From: Streptomyces sp. KL109B
GTDB lineage: Bacteria; Actinomycetota; Actinomycetes; Streptomycetales; Streptomycetaceae
Reading direction: 5' to 3'
DNA length: 64,000 nt
Assembly: GCF_030766935.1 (NCBI RefSeq)
Contig: NZ_JASERL010000002.1
Location: 62,001-126,000, forward strand
Shown here: positions 52,474 through 60,996 of the stretch, one piece after another
How positions within the stretch are numbered: the stretch's first letter is position 1
Layout: every line of letters begins with the position of its first letter
Translations under genes and position numbers: made by a program
Notes under the pieces: generated by a model
What the model saw: the letters and a program-made list of their open reading frames with translations, nothing else
Database searches by the model: none
What the model was told of the DNA's origin: nothing

Positions 52474-53300
52474 CTTGATCTGGCCCGGCGTGCCAGTGGC
52501 AGGTAGCGGAAGCGTTCCGGGAGGCGTGGTGCTGTCCACCGCACCAGTAGCGCGAAGCGCCGCAAGCGCCGTTCCTGGCGTGGGGTCCACGGGAGGCCGA
52601 TGGCGTCCCGTGCCTCCGGTGGGAGGAGGCCGGTGGAGAGGAAGCTCATGGTGCGGGTGATGGCCGGGCGGAGGAGTGGCCAAAGGGGGCTCAGGAACGG
52701 GTGGTGGCCCGGTGGCGGCGGGAGGGGGCGGTTCTTCGCCGTCAGCTCGTCCACCACCGCGTTCCGCTCGACCTCCTCGCTCAGCATCTTGCGGTAGTAC
52801 GGCCAGAACTCCGCGGTCGTCTGGGGCATGTCCCGGTCGTGGATGCCGAGGATGCGGCCGACCATCAGCCACTCCGCGTAGAACCGCTCGTCCTCCTCCG
52901 GTGTGAACGGGGTGGCGAAGTAGCGCCGGGCGTAGCGGGAGACGGGGTAGCCGGTGGCGTGGACCCAGGCGTAGTAGGCGGGGGTGAGGGCGTGGTAGCG
53001 GCGGCCGTGCGGGTCGGTGCCCTGGATGGTGCGGTGGAGGCGGCGCAGCCTGCGGCCCTCCTCGGCCGCGGCCTCGCCGCCGTAGACCCAGAGCATGACC
53101 GAGGTCAGTGAGCGTGCGCCGCGGCCCCAGGGGTCGGTGCGGAACACCGAGTGGTCGTCGACGCCGGCGCCGACGGCGGGGTGCGCGACCTGGAGCACGA
53201 ACGCGGCGGGGAGCGCGAGCAGGGCGCGGATGTCGCCCGCCGTCTCCCAGAGGATGCCGCCGGGCGGGGGTGGAGGCGGGTCCGGGGCGTGCTGCTTCAT
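52443..53300 (-). CDS. MpaB-type oxygenase (DUF2236 family)
   Basis: A 285-residue protein of the latex-clearing/MpaB oxygenase fold. Conserved AAFVLQVAHPAVGAGVDDHS, RTDPWGRGARSL, the HRTIQG-DPHGRRYHAL region and ATGYPVSRYARRYFATPFT. Members bind heme or act on lipids, but the reaction here is unknown. ATG start. The last ~12 residues (SSPANSSPCGD) are encoded by a dispersed repeat, so the native C-terminus was replaced or extended. Confidence 0.87.
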   Translation of the reverse strand: MKQHAPDPPPPPPGGILWETAGDIRALLALPAAFVLQVAHPAVGAGVDDHSVFRTDPWGRGARSLTSVMLWVYGGEAAAEEGRRLRRLHRTIQGTDPHGRRYHALTPAYYAWVHATGYPVSRYARRYFATPFTPEEDERFYAEWLMVGRILGIHDRDMPQTTAEFWPYYRKMLSEEVERNAVVDELTAKNRPLPPPPGHHPFLSPLWPLLRPAITRTMSFLSTGLLPPEARDAIGLPWTPRQERRLRRFALLVRWTAPRLPERFRYLPLARRARSSPANSSPCGD

Positions 53301-53325
53301 ACAGCAAGGGTGCCTCAGCGATCTC

Positions 53326-53595
53326 CTACGACTCGTCCCCGTACCGCTTCGCCAGGTCCGAGGCCAGTTCGGAGACGCAGGTGCACAGGTCGGTGATGGC
53401 CGCTGTCGCGGTCGGTGCCGACCGGCAGGGGACCACCTGGGCCGGGAGTGGGGTCGCGGCTGGGGGTGTCTTGGGTGGGGGCGGGGTGGTGGGTGGGCGG
53501 CGGCGGGCGGTGGTGAACAGGGCCGCCGCCACCGCCGCGGCGAGTGCGGCCAACTGCCCGACCTTGACATGCACGTCCCACGGAACCAGCGCCAT
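53326..53595 (-). CDS. Small membrane-anchored hypothetical protein
   Basis: An 89-residue protein: one N-terminal hydrophobic helix (about 11-28, GQLAALAAAVAAALFTTA), a Pro/Thr-rich stretch (33-52), and a C-terminal helix with CTCVSELASDLAKRYG. Strong third-position GC bias supports coding. It precedes the MpaB-type gene by 25 bp, probably in one transcript. Not recognised as a family; ribosome site weak. Confidence 0.6.
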   Translation of the reverse strand: MALVPWDVHVKVGQLAALAAAVAAALFTTARRRPPTTPPPPKTPPAATPLPAQVVPCRSAPTATAAITDLCTCVSELASDLAKRYGDES

Positions 53596-53616
53596 GCCTG
53601 TGTCCTACCCGCATGG

Positions 53617-53655
53617 CACGGGGCCCCAACGCGCCGTGTGCGTCGGGGCCCCGTG
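53617..53655 (-). terminator. Hairpin terminator of the AAT permease
   Basis: CACGGGGCCCC (53617-53627) pairs with GGGGCCCCGTG (53645-53655), and the inner ACGC/GCGT continues the stem after one mismatch. Lies 19 bp beyond the permease stop. Confidence 0.85.
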
Positions 53656-53674
53656 GGGAGGGAGAGGAGGTGGC

Positions 53675-55147
53675 TCAGTCGCCGTCGGTGACCTTCGTCA
53701 GTTCCTGCGACGCCACGCGGTCGACATTGCGGCGCACGCGGAACCAGCCGATGAAGAGCAGCACCGCGATGACCGGGATCAGCATGAGCGTCTTGCGGCC
53801 GGTCTCCGCGTCGTTCCACATCAGTGCGAGCACGGCGAGGAAGAAGACGATGGTGACGATCTCGGTGACCGGGGAGAACGGGAGGCGGAACTTCGGGCGC
53901 TCGACCAGGCCCTGCTTGGACCGGCGGACGAACGCCAGGTGCGCGACCATGATCATGATCCAGGTGCCGATGATGCCGATCGAGGAGACCTCGATGACGA
54001 TGTCGAAGGCCTCGGCCGGGAGCAGGTAGTTCAGGCCGACGCCCAGGACGCCGACGCCCGCGGTGAGCAGGATGCCGCCGAAGGGGACCTGGTTCTTGTT
54101 CATCTTGGCGGTGAACTTCGGGGCGGAGCCCGCCATGGCCATGGAGCGCAGGATGCGGCCCGTGGAGTAGAGGCCGGAGTTCAGCGAGGACATGGCGGCG
54201 GTGAGGACCACCAGGTTCATGATGTCGCCGACGCCGCCGACGCCCAGCTTCGAGAACAGCGTCACGAAGGGGCTCTCGCCGGAGCTGTACGTCGTGGCGG
54301 GCAGCAGCAGCGCGAGCAGCAGCACCGAACCGCAGTAGAACAGGCCGACGCGCCACATGATCGAGTTCACGGCGCGCGGGACGACCTTCTGCGGCTCGGC
54401 GGTCTCGCCCGCCGCGACGCCGACCAGTTCGAGGGCCGCGTACGCGAAGACGACACCTTGCATCACGAGGACCACGGCCATGGTGCCGCTCGGCATCCAG
54501 CCGCCGTTGTCCGTGATCAGGTGCAGGCCTGGTGTGTGGCCGTCGATGGGGTGCTGCGTGGCGACGAGGAAGATGCCCACGAACAGGAAGGCCACGAGGG
54601 TGGCCACCTTGATGATCGAGAACCAGAACTCCATCTCGCCGAAGTACTTCACGGAGACGAGGTTCACGGCGAGCACGACCGCGAGCGCGATCAGCGCGAG
54701 CACCCACTGCGGGATGCTCGTGAAGGCGCTCCAGTACTGGGTGTAGAGCGCGACCGCGGTGATGTCCGCGATGCCCGTCATCGACCAGTTCAGGAAGTAC
54801 ATCCAGCCGGCGACGTAGGCGCCCTTCTCACCGAGGAACTCGCGCGCGTACGACACGAAGGAACCGGATGAGGGCCGGTAGACGACCATTTCGCCGAGGG
54901 CGCGCACGACGAAGTACGCGAAGACCCCGCAGATCAGATAGGCGAAGACGAGGGCGGGGCCCGCGTCGTGCAGCCGGCCGCCGGCACCGAGGAAGAGTCC
55001 GGTGCCGATCGCGCCGCCGATGGCGATCATGTTGATGTGGCGGCTCTTGAGGGCCTTGCTGTAGCCGGCGTCGCCCGCGTCGGCGGGCGCCTGGGAGGCA
55101 TCTGTGCGCGATGCGTCCGTGGCCGTGTTGACGGCGTCCTTGCTCAC
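53675..55147 (-). CDS. AAT-family amino acid permease
   Basis: A 490-residue amino acid:proton symporter with twelve membrane segments. Entry motif SRHINMIAIGGAIGTGLFLGAG, then ALVFAYLICGVFAYFVVRALGEM, and SGSFVSYAREFLG; the AAT signature continues in GWMYFLNWSMTGIAD. Closest by eye to asparagine/GABA/D-serine-type permeases (AnsP, GabP, CycA). GTG at 55147 chosen to leave the normal hydrophilic N-terminus. Monocistronic, with its own terminator. Confidence 0.92.
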   Translation of the reverse strand: MSKDAVNTATDASRTDASQAPADAGDAGYSKALKSRHINMIAIGGAIGTGLFLGAGGRLHDAGPALVFAYLICGVFAYFVVRALGEMVVYRPSSGSFVSYAREFLGEKGAYVAGWMYFLNWSMTGIADITAVALYTQYWSAFTSIPQWVLALIALAVVLAVNLVSVKYFGEMEFWFSIIKVATLVAFLFVGIFLVATQHPIDGHTPGLHLITDNGGWMPSGTMAVVLVMQGVVFAYAALELVGVAAGETAEPQKVVPRAVNSIMWRVGLFYCGSVLLLALLLPATTYSSGESPFVTLFSKLGVGGVGDIMNLVVLTAAMSSLNSGLYSTGRILRSMAMAGSAPKFTAKMNKNQVPFGGILLTAGVGVLGVGLNYLLPAEAFDIVIEVSSIGIIGTWIMIMVAHLAFVRRSKQGLVERPKFRLPFSPVTEIVTIVFFLAVLALMWNDAETGRKTLMLIPVIAVLLFIGWFRVRRNVDRVASQELTKVTDGD

Positions 55148-55355
55148 GAGAGGGGTTCCACTCTGTGGTGCCCGGCGACGTGGGGGCCGCCGGGGTCCGG
55201 AACGTGCATCGGCCCGCATCGCCCCTGACAGCGTGCGGACCGTCGGTGCACCTTCCCCGAAGATCCCCCCGGATGCGGTGGCGGAGATCACATAGCGGCG
55301 CTTCTCACATGGCGACACACCCCTGGACGTGCAACCGGAGGGGGCGTATAGGGCG

Positions 55356-56372
55356 TCACGCGGTCGGGAGCTCCTCGGGTGGGGCCTTCTTCATCGCCTC
55401 GGCGGCCGCCCGGCGCAGCGCGCCACGGAACCAGCGGTGTCCGGGGTCGTTCGTTTCACTGGCGTCCCAGTACAGCGACAGCAGATGCTCGTTGATGGCG
55501 AGCGGACTCGGCAGGATCCGGATGCCGGGCGTGCCGGCGAGCCGCTCCGCCATCCGTCCCGGGACGAAGGCGATGCGGTCGGTGCCGGCGACCAGCAGGG
55601 GCACGGACTGGAAGCTGTCGACGGAGACCTCGATGCGGGGTTCCCTTCCCAGGGTCCGGAATTGACGCATCGGTGGGGCGCTCGAGTTCAGGGACGGGCC
55701 GAAGGGGGAAACCCAGGGCAGCTTCGCCACGTCCTCGTTGGTGACCGCCTCCCCCACCGGCGCCGCGCTGCCGACGACGCACACCCAGTGGTCCCGGAGG
55801 AGCCGGACGCTCGGATGTCCGCGTATGAAGTCCGGGGGCAGGACCACCCCGTCGGAGTGCCGCAGCAGATCCTCGAAGTCGCCACTCGTGCGCGGGCTCA
55901 GCTGTTCCAGGCACAGCCGGACGGCCGGGGCCTCCCGTCGCAGCAGGGGGACGAGCGTCGAACTCAGCACCGCCAGAGAGTAGTCGGAGAGCGCGAGCGT
56001 GAACTCGCGGTCGCTCGTCGCCGCGTCGAACGGGTCCTCAAAGACGCGTTCCGCGGCATCGAACGCCTCGTCCGCCCGCTCCAGCAGCCCACGGGCGAAG
56101 GGCGTGAGCTCGTACGTCCTTCCGACGCGCACGAGCAGTTCGTCGCCGAAGCGTCGGCGCAGCCGGGCCAGCGCGTTGCTCGCCGCCGACTGCGTGAGGC
56201 CGACCGTCTCCCCGGCGCGCGTCACGTTGCGCTCGCGCAGGAGCGCCCGCAGCACCGGCAGCGAGACCAGGTCCTGGCTGCGGAGCAGGCTGTGGTGCTG
56301 CGGGGCGCCCGCGGCGGGGGCCGGGGAGGGGGTGCAGTGGGCCGTGGAGGGGGAGTTCGGGTCCGAGGTCAT
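55356..56372 (-). CDS. LysR family regulator of the aromatic catabolism operon
   Basis: A 338-residue LTTR. Pro/Ala-rich N-terminal 28 residues, then the winged helix (LPVLRALLRERNVTRAGETV, QSAASNALARLRRRFGDELL) and an effector-binding domain of the NodD/LinR-like type. ATG with GGAGGGAG upstream. Divergent from ligB at 56687, with a dyad near 56460 and a 13-bp tandem array between; likely the operon's activator. Confidence 0.9.
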   Translation of the reverse strand: MTSDPNSPSTAHCTPSPAPAAGAPQHHSLLRSQDLVSLPVLRALLRERNVTRAGETVGLTQSAASNALARLRRRFGDELLVRVGRTYELTPFARGLLERADEAFDAAERVFEDPFDAATSDREFTLALSDYSLAVLSSTLVPLLRREAPAVRLCLEQLSPRTSGDFEDLLRHSDGVVLPPDFIRGHPSVRLLRDHWVCVVGSAAPVGEAVTNEDVAKLPWVSPFGPSLNSSAPPMRQFRTLGREPRIEVSVDSFQSVPLLVAGTDRIAFVPGRMAERLAGTPGIRILPSPLAINEHLLSLYWDASETNDPGHRWFRGALRRAAAEAMKKAPPEELPTA

Positions 56373-56400
56373 GCGGGCTCCCTCCGCGGTTCCGAGGTTC

Positions 56401-56465
56401 TGATGTGCCGGTCTGATGTGCCGGTCCGGTGTGCCGGTCCGGTGTGCCGGTCCGGTGTGCCGGTC
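56401..56465. repeat. 13-bp tandem repeat, five copies
   Basis: Units TGATGTGCCGGTC (two copies) and CGGTGTGCCGGTC (three copies) run without gaps from 56401 to 56465 in the regulatory gap between the LysR gene and ligB. Confidence 0.85.
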
Positions 56466-56490
56466 ATCATCCAACACGGTGATGCACCGG
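56460..56490. promoter_or_regulatory. Candidate LysR-type binding site
   Basis: CCGGTCATCA and TGATGCACCGG flank a 10-bp centre, an imperfect dyad of LTTR size. It adjoins the 13-bp repeat array. Inferred. Confidence 0.4.
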
Positions 56491-56686
56491 CCCAGTTCGG
56501 CGGGCGGTGGCACGCTGATCGCGTCGGCCCGCCCCGGCGAACCATTCAGCGGATCCATGGCTGCGATGCCCGATGTCCGTTTCCCCGCGGCCGCCGTCAC
56601 CGCCCACGATGGCAGCGATCCCATCCCCACCCGCGGGCGGCCGTGCTGTGCCGTTCCGCGGATACGACCTGCCAAGAGGAGGCGAT

Positions 56687-57562
56687 ATGGCCACCGTTGT
56701 CCAAGTGTTGTGCGTTCCTCACGACCCGACGTTGCCGGGCGTCGCGGCCCGCGCCGCTGACGCGCCCGAGCCGTTGCGGCGCACACTCGGCCACTTCCAC
56801 ACCTTGCGGACCCGCCTGGCCGAGGCCCGCCCCGATGTACTCGTCGTCGCTTCTGGCGACCACTTCAACCAGTGGTTCTACGACAACATGCCGACCTTCT
56901 CCATCGGCAAGGCCGTGCGGGCCCGGGGTCCTTTCCCGCACGAGGAGGAGCTGTTCGGCGTCGGGGCCTACGACACCGCGCTGGAGGGCGACGTCGCCCG
57001 GCACCTGCTGCGCCAGGGCCTGCGGCGCGGCATCGACTTCTCCTACAGCGACGACTTCCTCCTCGACCACGGGTTCACCGTCCCGCTGACCTTCCTCCGC
57101 CCCGAACAGGACCTGCCCGTGGTGCCGATCTTCACCAACGTGATGGCGCCGCCGGTGCCGCCGGGCCGGCGCTTCTACGAACTCGGCGCCGCGGTCGTCG
57201 AGATGATCGAGGCGCACCCCGCGGACCTGCGCGTCGCGGTCATCGCGAGCGGCCATCTGTCCAACGCCATCGGCTCCCCCGCGATGGCGGACTTCGTCAC
57301 GCGGCCCGAGCAGCCCTGGGACCGGCGGGTGTGGGACCAGATCACCCGCGGCGACACGGACACCCTGGTGGCGGAGAGCAGCTACGAGGCGCTGGCCAAG
57401 GTCGGCAGCGGAACGCCCGGTTTCCTGGACTACGTCTTCGCCCTCGGCGCCGTCGGCGGCGATGTGCCGCACTACGCGCGCAAGGTCGCCAGCACCTTCG
57501 GACCACCGGCCGGGTTCCTCGCCTGGGACACCGCCACGGGCGCCGCGGGGGTCGCGTCATGA
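56687..57562 (+). CDS. Class III extradiol dioxygenase, LigB-type catalytic subunit
   Basis: A 291-residue non-heme Fe(II) ring-cleaving enzyme. Fe ligands H12 (VPHDPTLPG) and H59 (ASGDHFNQWF) and a glutamate near 230-234 (VAESSYEALA); catalytic His190 in VIASGHLSNAIG. These line up with His12/His61/Glu242/His195 of protocatechuate 4,5-dioxygenase. ATG with AGAGGAGG upstream. The LigA-like subunit gene follows with an ATGA overlap. The ring substrate (a catechol, gallate-like or carboxylated one) is unknown. Confidence 0.9.
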   Translation: MATVVQVLCVPHDPTLPGVAARAADAPEPLRRTLGHFHTLRTRLAEARPDVLVVASGDHFNQWFYDNMPTFSIGKAVRARGPFPHEEELFGVGAYDTALEGDVARHLLRQGLRRGIDFSYSDDFLLDHGFTVPLTFLRPEQDLPVVPIFTNVMAPPVPPGRRFYELGAAVVEMIEAHPADLRVAVIASGHLSNAIGSPAMADFVTRPEQPWDRRVWDQITRGDTDTLVAESSYEALAKVGSGTPGFLDYVFALGAVGGDVPHYARKVASTFGPPAGFLAWDTATGAAGVAS

Positions 57563-57846
57563 GCCGCTTCGCCACCAGTCACGTGATGTGGGAGATCACC
57601 CGCGACCGGGGGCTCGCCGAGCGGTTCACGGCGGATCCGGACGCCGTCCTCGCCGGCCGGGATCTGACCGAGGCCGAGCGGACCGCGCTGGCCGCGGCCG
57701 ATCTGCGCGCGCTCTTCCAGGCCGGCGTCCACCCCTTCGTCCTCTATCACTTCGCCCTGCGCCTGGCCGGCGGCTTCAGCATGCCGTTCATGGAGCGGTA
57801 CCTCGGCCAACTGCGGGGCCTGACCGTAGGGAGTCTCGACACATGA
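57559..57846 (+). CDS. LigA-like small subunit of extradiol dioxygenase
   Basis: A 95-residue helical protein: MWEITRDRGLAERFTADP, RDLTEAERTALAAADLRALFQAGVHPFVLYHFAL, typical of the LigA (protocatechuate 4,5-dioxygenase alpha chain) family, which caps the LigB active site. Coupled to ligB and to the FAH gene by ATGA overlaps. Confidence 0.88.
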   Translation: MSRFATSHVMWEITRDRGLAERFTADPDAVLAGRDLTEAERTALAAADLRALFQAGVHPFVLYHFALRLAGGFSMPFMERYLGQLRGLTVGSLDT

Positions 57847-58904
57847 CCACCCACTCCGCCCTGTCCTCCCAGGCAGCACCCGAACCCACCGATCCGGCGA
57901 CGGGTCTACGGACCGGGACCTTTGCCGTCGGCACCTTCGAGGAGTCCGGCCGCGCGTTCCCGGCGCTCGTGCACCCCGACGGGAGCGTCGTCGACCTGTC
58001 CGACCGGTTCAGGGACCTGCACGAGGTCTTCGACGACTGGGCGCGCAACTTCGAACTGCTCGGTGACATCGCCGCCACGTCGGCCGCCGCCACCCGGCGC
58101 CTCGCGGACCTGCGCCCCCTCCCGCCGCTGGCCCGCCCGAACATGCTGCTGTCGGGGTCGAACTACAAGACCCACGTCGCCCAGATGCTGACGAAGAACG
58201 AGTTCAACCAGCACAACCGGCGCCCCGGCGAGAGCGACGAGGACTTCTTCGCCCGCAACTACGCGATGATGGAGCGCCGCGCCCGCGAGGGCACCCCGTT
58301 CCTCTGGGCGGGCCTGCACTCCTCACTGGCCGGCGCGCACGACGACGTGATCCTGCCCGTGCTCGGCGAACAGCCCGACTGGGAGCTGGAGTTGGGCATC
58401 GTTCTCGGCGGTACCGGCCGACTGCTCGACCTGGACGAGGCGCGGCACCTCATCGCGGGCTACACGGTCGTCAACGACCTCGGCACCGTCGACCTCTTCC
58501 GCCGCACCGATGTGCCCTTCGGCTACGACTGGGTGGGCAAGCACCAGCCGACGTTCAAGCCGGCCGGTCCGTTCATCGTGCCCGCCCCGTTCGTGACCCT
58601 CGACGACACCGTACGGATCCGGCTCTCGGTCAACGGCGAGGTGATGCAGGACTGGCCCGTCAACGACTACATCTTCGACCCGGCGCAGGTCGTCGCCTAC
58701 GCCTCCGAGCGGGTGCGGCTCACCCCCGGCGACCTCGTGTGCATGGGCTCCCCGCCCGGGAACGGCGCCCACCACGGCCGCTTCCTCAAGGACGGTGACG
58801 TCATGGACGCCGAGATCACCTACCTCGGCCGGCAGCGCAACCGGTGCTTCGCCGAGGACGCGGGCGGCCGGACGCCCACCTTCGGGCACTGGAAGAACCA
58901 GTGA
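57843..58904 (+). CDS. Fumarylacetoacetate hydrolase family protein
   Basis: A 353-residue FAH-fold enzyme. Core motifs NMLLSGSNYKTHVAQM, the metal-binding WELELGIVLGGTGR (E-x-E), GYTVVNDL and the closing DLVCMGSPPGN. In a meta-cleavage operon it would hydrolyse or decarboxylate the ring-fission product or a downstream keto acid. ATG start in an ATGA overlap with the LigA gene; stop overlaps the next GTG. Confidence 0.9.
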   Translation: MTTHSALSSQAAPEPTDPATGLRTGTFAVGTFEESGRAFPALVHPDGSVVDLSDRFRDLHEVFDDWARNFELLGDIAATSAAATRRLADLRPLPPLARPNMLLSGSNYKTHVAQMLTKNEFNQHNRRPGESDEDFFARNYAMMERRAREGTPFLWAGLHSSLAGAHDDVILPVLGEQPDWELELGIVLGGTGRLLDLDEARHLIAGYTVVNDLGTVDLFRRTDVPFGYDWVGKHQPTFKPAGPFIVPAPFVTLDDTVRIRLSVNGEVMQDWPVNDYIFDPAQVVAYASERVRLTPGDLVCMGSPPGNGAHHGRFLKDGDVMDAEITYLGRQRNRCFAEDAGGRTPTFGHWKNQ

Positions 58905-60070
58905 GGGGCCGCGACGGCGGTACGCGGCCCGGGGCCACGCCCGCGATCGGCAACGCGCTCGTCGTCGGCGGCGGCATCGCGGGACTCAGCGCCGCGACCG
59001 CCCTGGGCCGCCGCGGTATCGCCTGCGACGTGCTCGAACTGCGCGACGCCCCGGCAGGCGCGGCCATCACGCTGCAGAACCGGGCCATCGACGCCCTCGA
59101 CGAGCTGGGCCTGCTCGACCGGATCCGCGCCGAGGGACGGGCGCGGAGCCAGGCGGACATCTTCCGCTACTTCGACGCGGCAGGCGCCCCGGTACCGACA
59201 CCGGCCGTGCCGCCCCCGGCCGAGGGCGCGCTGCCCCAGGCGGTCGTCATCCACCGGGCCGCGCTGGCCCGGGTGCTGCGGGACGGCGCCGAGGCCGCGG
59301 GCGCCGTGGTGCGCACCGGCACCACTCTCACCGCTCTGACGACGCACGACGGCGGCGCCACCGTGCGCCTCACCGACGGCACGGAGCGCACCTACGACCT
59401 GGTGATCGGCGCGGACGGGGTGCGCTCCGCGACCCGGCGGCACGTGTTCGGCGACGAGGTCCGGCCGCGGTACACCGGCACCACGATGTTCCGCTGGGTC
59501 GTCGACGGCGTCCCCGACGTCGGCCCGCCGGGGTTCTACCAGTCCGATGGCATCCTCAACGTGCTCCTCCGGCTCCGTGACGGCGGCCTGTACCTGGCCA
59601 CCGGCAGGGACTACCCGGCCAGGCCGGGCCGCTTGAGCCAGGAAGCGGCCCGCCGCGTCGTCGCGGAGAACCTCGACGCCTTCTCCGCTCCGCTGCCGCG
59701 GGCGCTGCGCGAACGGCTCGGCGGCGGCACCCGGATCGTGGTCAACGACTACGACGGGCTGCTCGCGCCCGACCCCTGGTACCGGGGACGGGCACTCCTC
59801 ATCGGCGACGCCGCCCACGCGACCAGCGCCTATCTGGCGTCGGGCGGTGGCATGGCCATCGAGGACGCCGTCGTGCTCGCGCGGGAACTCGCGGGCGGCG
59901 GCAGCGCCGAGGACGCGCTGCGGCGGTTCATGAGGCGCCGCTACGAACGCGTCCAGCTCGTCGTGGAGACCAGTTTCCAGCTGGGCGACATGCACCGGGC
60001 GGGCGCCCCGGTGGCGCGACAGAACGCCGTGCGCGCACGGGCTCTGGAGGCCCTCAAGGCGCCGTACTGA
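58901..60070 (+). CDS. FAD-dependent aromatic monooxygenase
   Basis: A 389-residue single-component flavin hydroxylase (PHBH/salicylate hydroxylase type). FAD-binding ALVVGGGIAGLSAATAL, the DG motif VIGADGVRSATRRH, and the GD motif LLIGDAAHATSAYLASGGG. GTG start (GTGA overlap with the FAH stop). It probably hydroxylates an aromatic acid to the catecholic substrate of LigAB, making the four genes a compact ring-opening pathway. Confidence 0.9.
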   Translation: MRGRDGGTRPGATPAIGNALVVGGGIAGLSAATALGRRGIACDVLELRDAPAGAAITLQNRAIDALDELGLLDRIRAEGRARSQADIFRYFDAAGAPVPTPAVPPPAEGALPQAVVIHRAALARVLRDGAEAAGAVVRTGTTLTALTTHDGGATVRLTDGTERTYDLVIGADGVRSATRRHVFGDEVRPRYTGTTMFRWVVDGVPDVGPPGFYQSDGILNVLLRLRDGGLYLATGRDYPARPGRLSQEAARRVVAENLDAFSAPLPRALRERLGGGTRIVVNDYDGLLAPDPWYRGRALLIGDAAHATSAYLASGGGMAIEDAVVLARELAGGGSAEDALRRFMRRRYERVQLVVETSFQLGDMHRAGAPVARQNAVRARALEALKAPY

Positions 60071-60160
60071 TGCGCGTATCAATGTGCGTACCGATGTACC
60101 CCAGTTCATGACGGACGCATGACAGTCCCGGTGTGCCAGCAATAGTGTTGAACCTGTTGG

Positions 60161-60200
60161 GTACGGTTCCGCCGAGCCGCCGCGCACGGCGGAACCGTAC
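60161..60200 (+). promoter_or_regulatory. 14-bp perfect inverted repeat in the MerR leader
   Basis: GTACGGTTCCGCCG (60161-60174) and its exact reverse complement (60187-60200) with a 12-base loop, ending 28 bp before the start codon. Upstream, ATGACA (60119) and TAGTGT (60143) could be -35/-10, putting the hairpin in the transcript; alternatively a MerR operator. Confidence 0.6.
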
Positions 60201-60228
60201 GAGAACCCGAGCGACCGGCGAGGCGGAG

Positions 60229-60963
60229 ATGACGACGGACACCGAGGACGCTGAGAGCACCGGCACGGTGGCGTCGGCCCCCACGCTGACCGTCGACGAA
60301 CTGGCGGCCCACGCCGGTGTCACGGTGCGCACCATCCGCTTCTACAGCACGCGGGGCCTGCTGCCGCCGCCGGTGATCGGCCCGCGGCGGGTGGGGCACT
60401 ACGGTCCTGAGCACGTCGCGCGGCTCGCGCTGATCGAGGAGTTGCAGCACCAGGGCATGACGCTGGCCGCGATCGAGCGCTACCTGGAGCAGCTGCCGGC
60501 CGATCTGAGCGCGCAGGACCTGGCCATCCACCGCGCGGTGGTGGCGAGTTGGGCCCCGGACGCGGTCGAGACGCTCTCGCGTGAGGAGTTGGAGCAGCGG
60601 GCGGGGCGGGCGCTGACCGACGCGGATCTGGAGCGCCTCGCCACGATGGACGTACTGGAGCAGCAGGCCGGGGACGCGTTCCGCTGCGACACCGGGCAGC
60701 TGCGGCTCGGCGTCCAACTCCTCGACGTACCACTGTCGTTGGACGCGATCCTCGCCTCCCGCGAGGTGCTCGTGGAGCATTCGCGGGGTGCGGCGCAGGA
60801 GTTGGCGCGGCTGTTCACCACCGAGGTGGCGCAGAGGGCCGAGCAGGACGTGAAGTCGCTGTCGGCCCATATGCAACCGCTGGTGATTCAGGCGCTGTTG
60901 ACCGCGTTCCAGCGGTCTTTGAAGGAGGAGCTGCGGGAGGCGTTCCGTACGACGGAGCGTTGA
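60229..60963 (+). CDS. MerR family transcriptional regulator
   Basis: A 244-residue regulator. MerR winged helix at about 20-90 (LTVDELAAHAGVTVRTIRFYSTRGLLPPP). The C-terminal two-thirds is helical, with no Cys pair for metals, so a lipid or organic ligand is more likely. It is convergent with fadB, as often seen for acyl-metabolism regulators. Start uncertain: ATG 60229 has a purine-rich site almost touching it. The gene's 3' end doubles as a terminator stem. Confidence 0.87.
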   Translation: MTTDTEDAESTGTVASAPTLTVDELAAHAGVTVRTIRFYSTRGLLPPPVIGPRRVGHYGPEHVARLALIEELQHQGMTLAAIERYLEQLPADLSAQDLAIHRAVVASWAPDAVETLSREELEQRAGRALTDADLERLATMDVLEQQAGDAFRCDTGQLRLGVQLLDVPLSLDAILASREVLVEHSRGAAQELARLFTTEVAQRAEQDVKSLSAHMQPLVIQALLTAFQRSLKEELREAFRTTER

Positions 60964-60980
60964 ACGGAACGCCTCCCGCA
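60932..60980. terminator. 17-bp hairpin overlapping the MerR stop codon
   Basis: TGCGGGAGGCGTTCCGT (60932-60948) pairs perfectly with 60964-60980 around a 15-base loop that holds the MerR TGA. Serves both convergent transcripts (MerR and fadB). Confidence 0.85.
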
Positions 60981-60996
60981 CACATCCGGACCGGCG

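Noticed and set aside
56401..56465. CRISPR or iteron origin
   Set aside because: 13-bp units without spacers, and no replication or cas genes nearby; treated as a regulatory-region tandem repeat.
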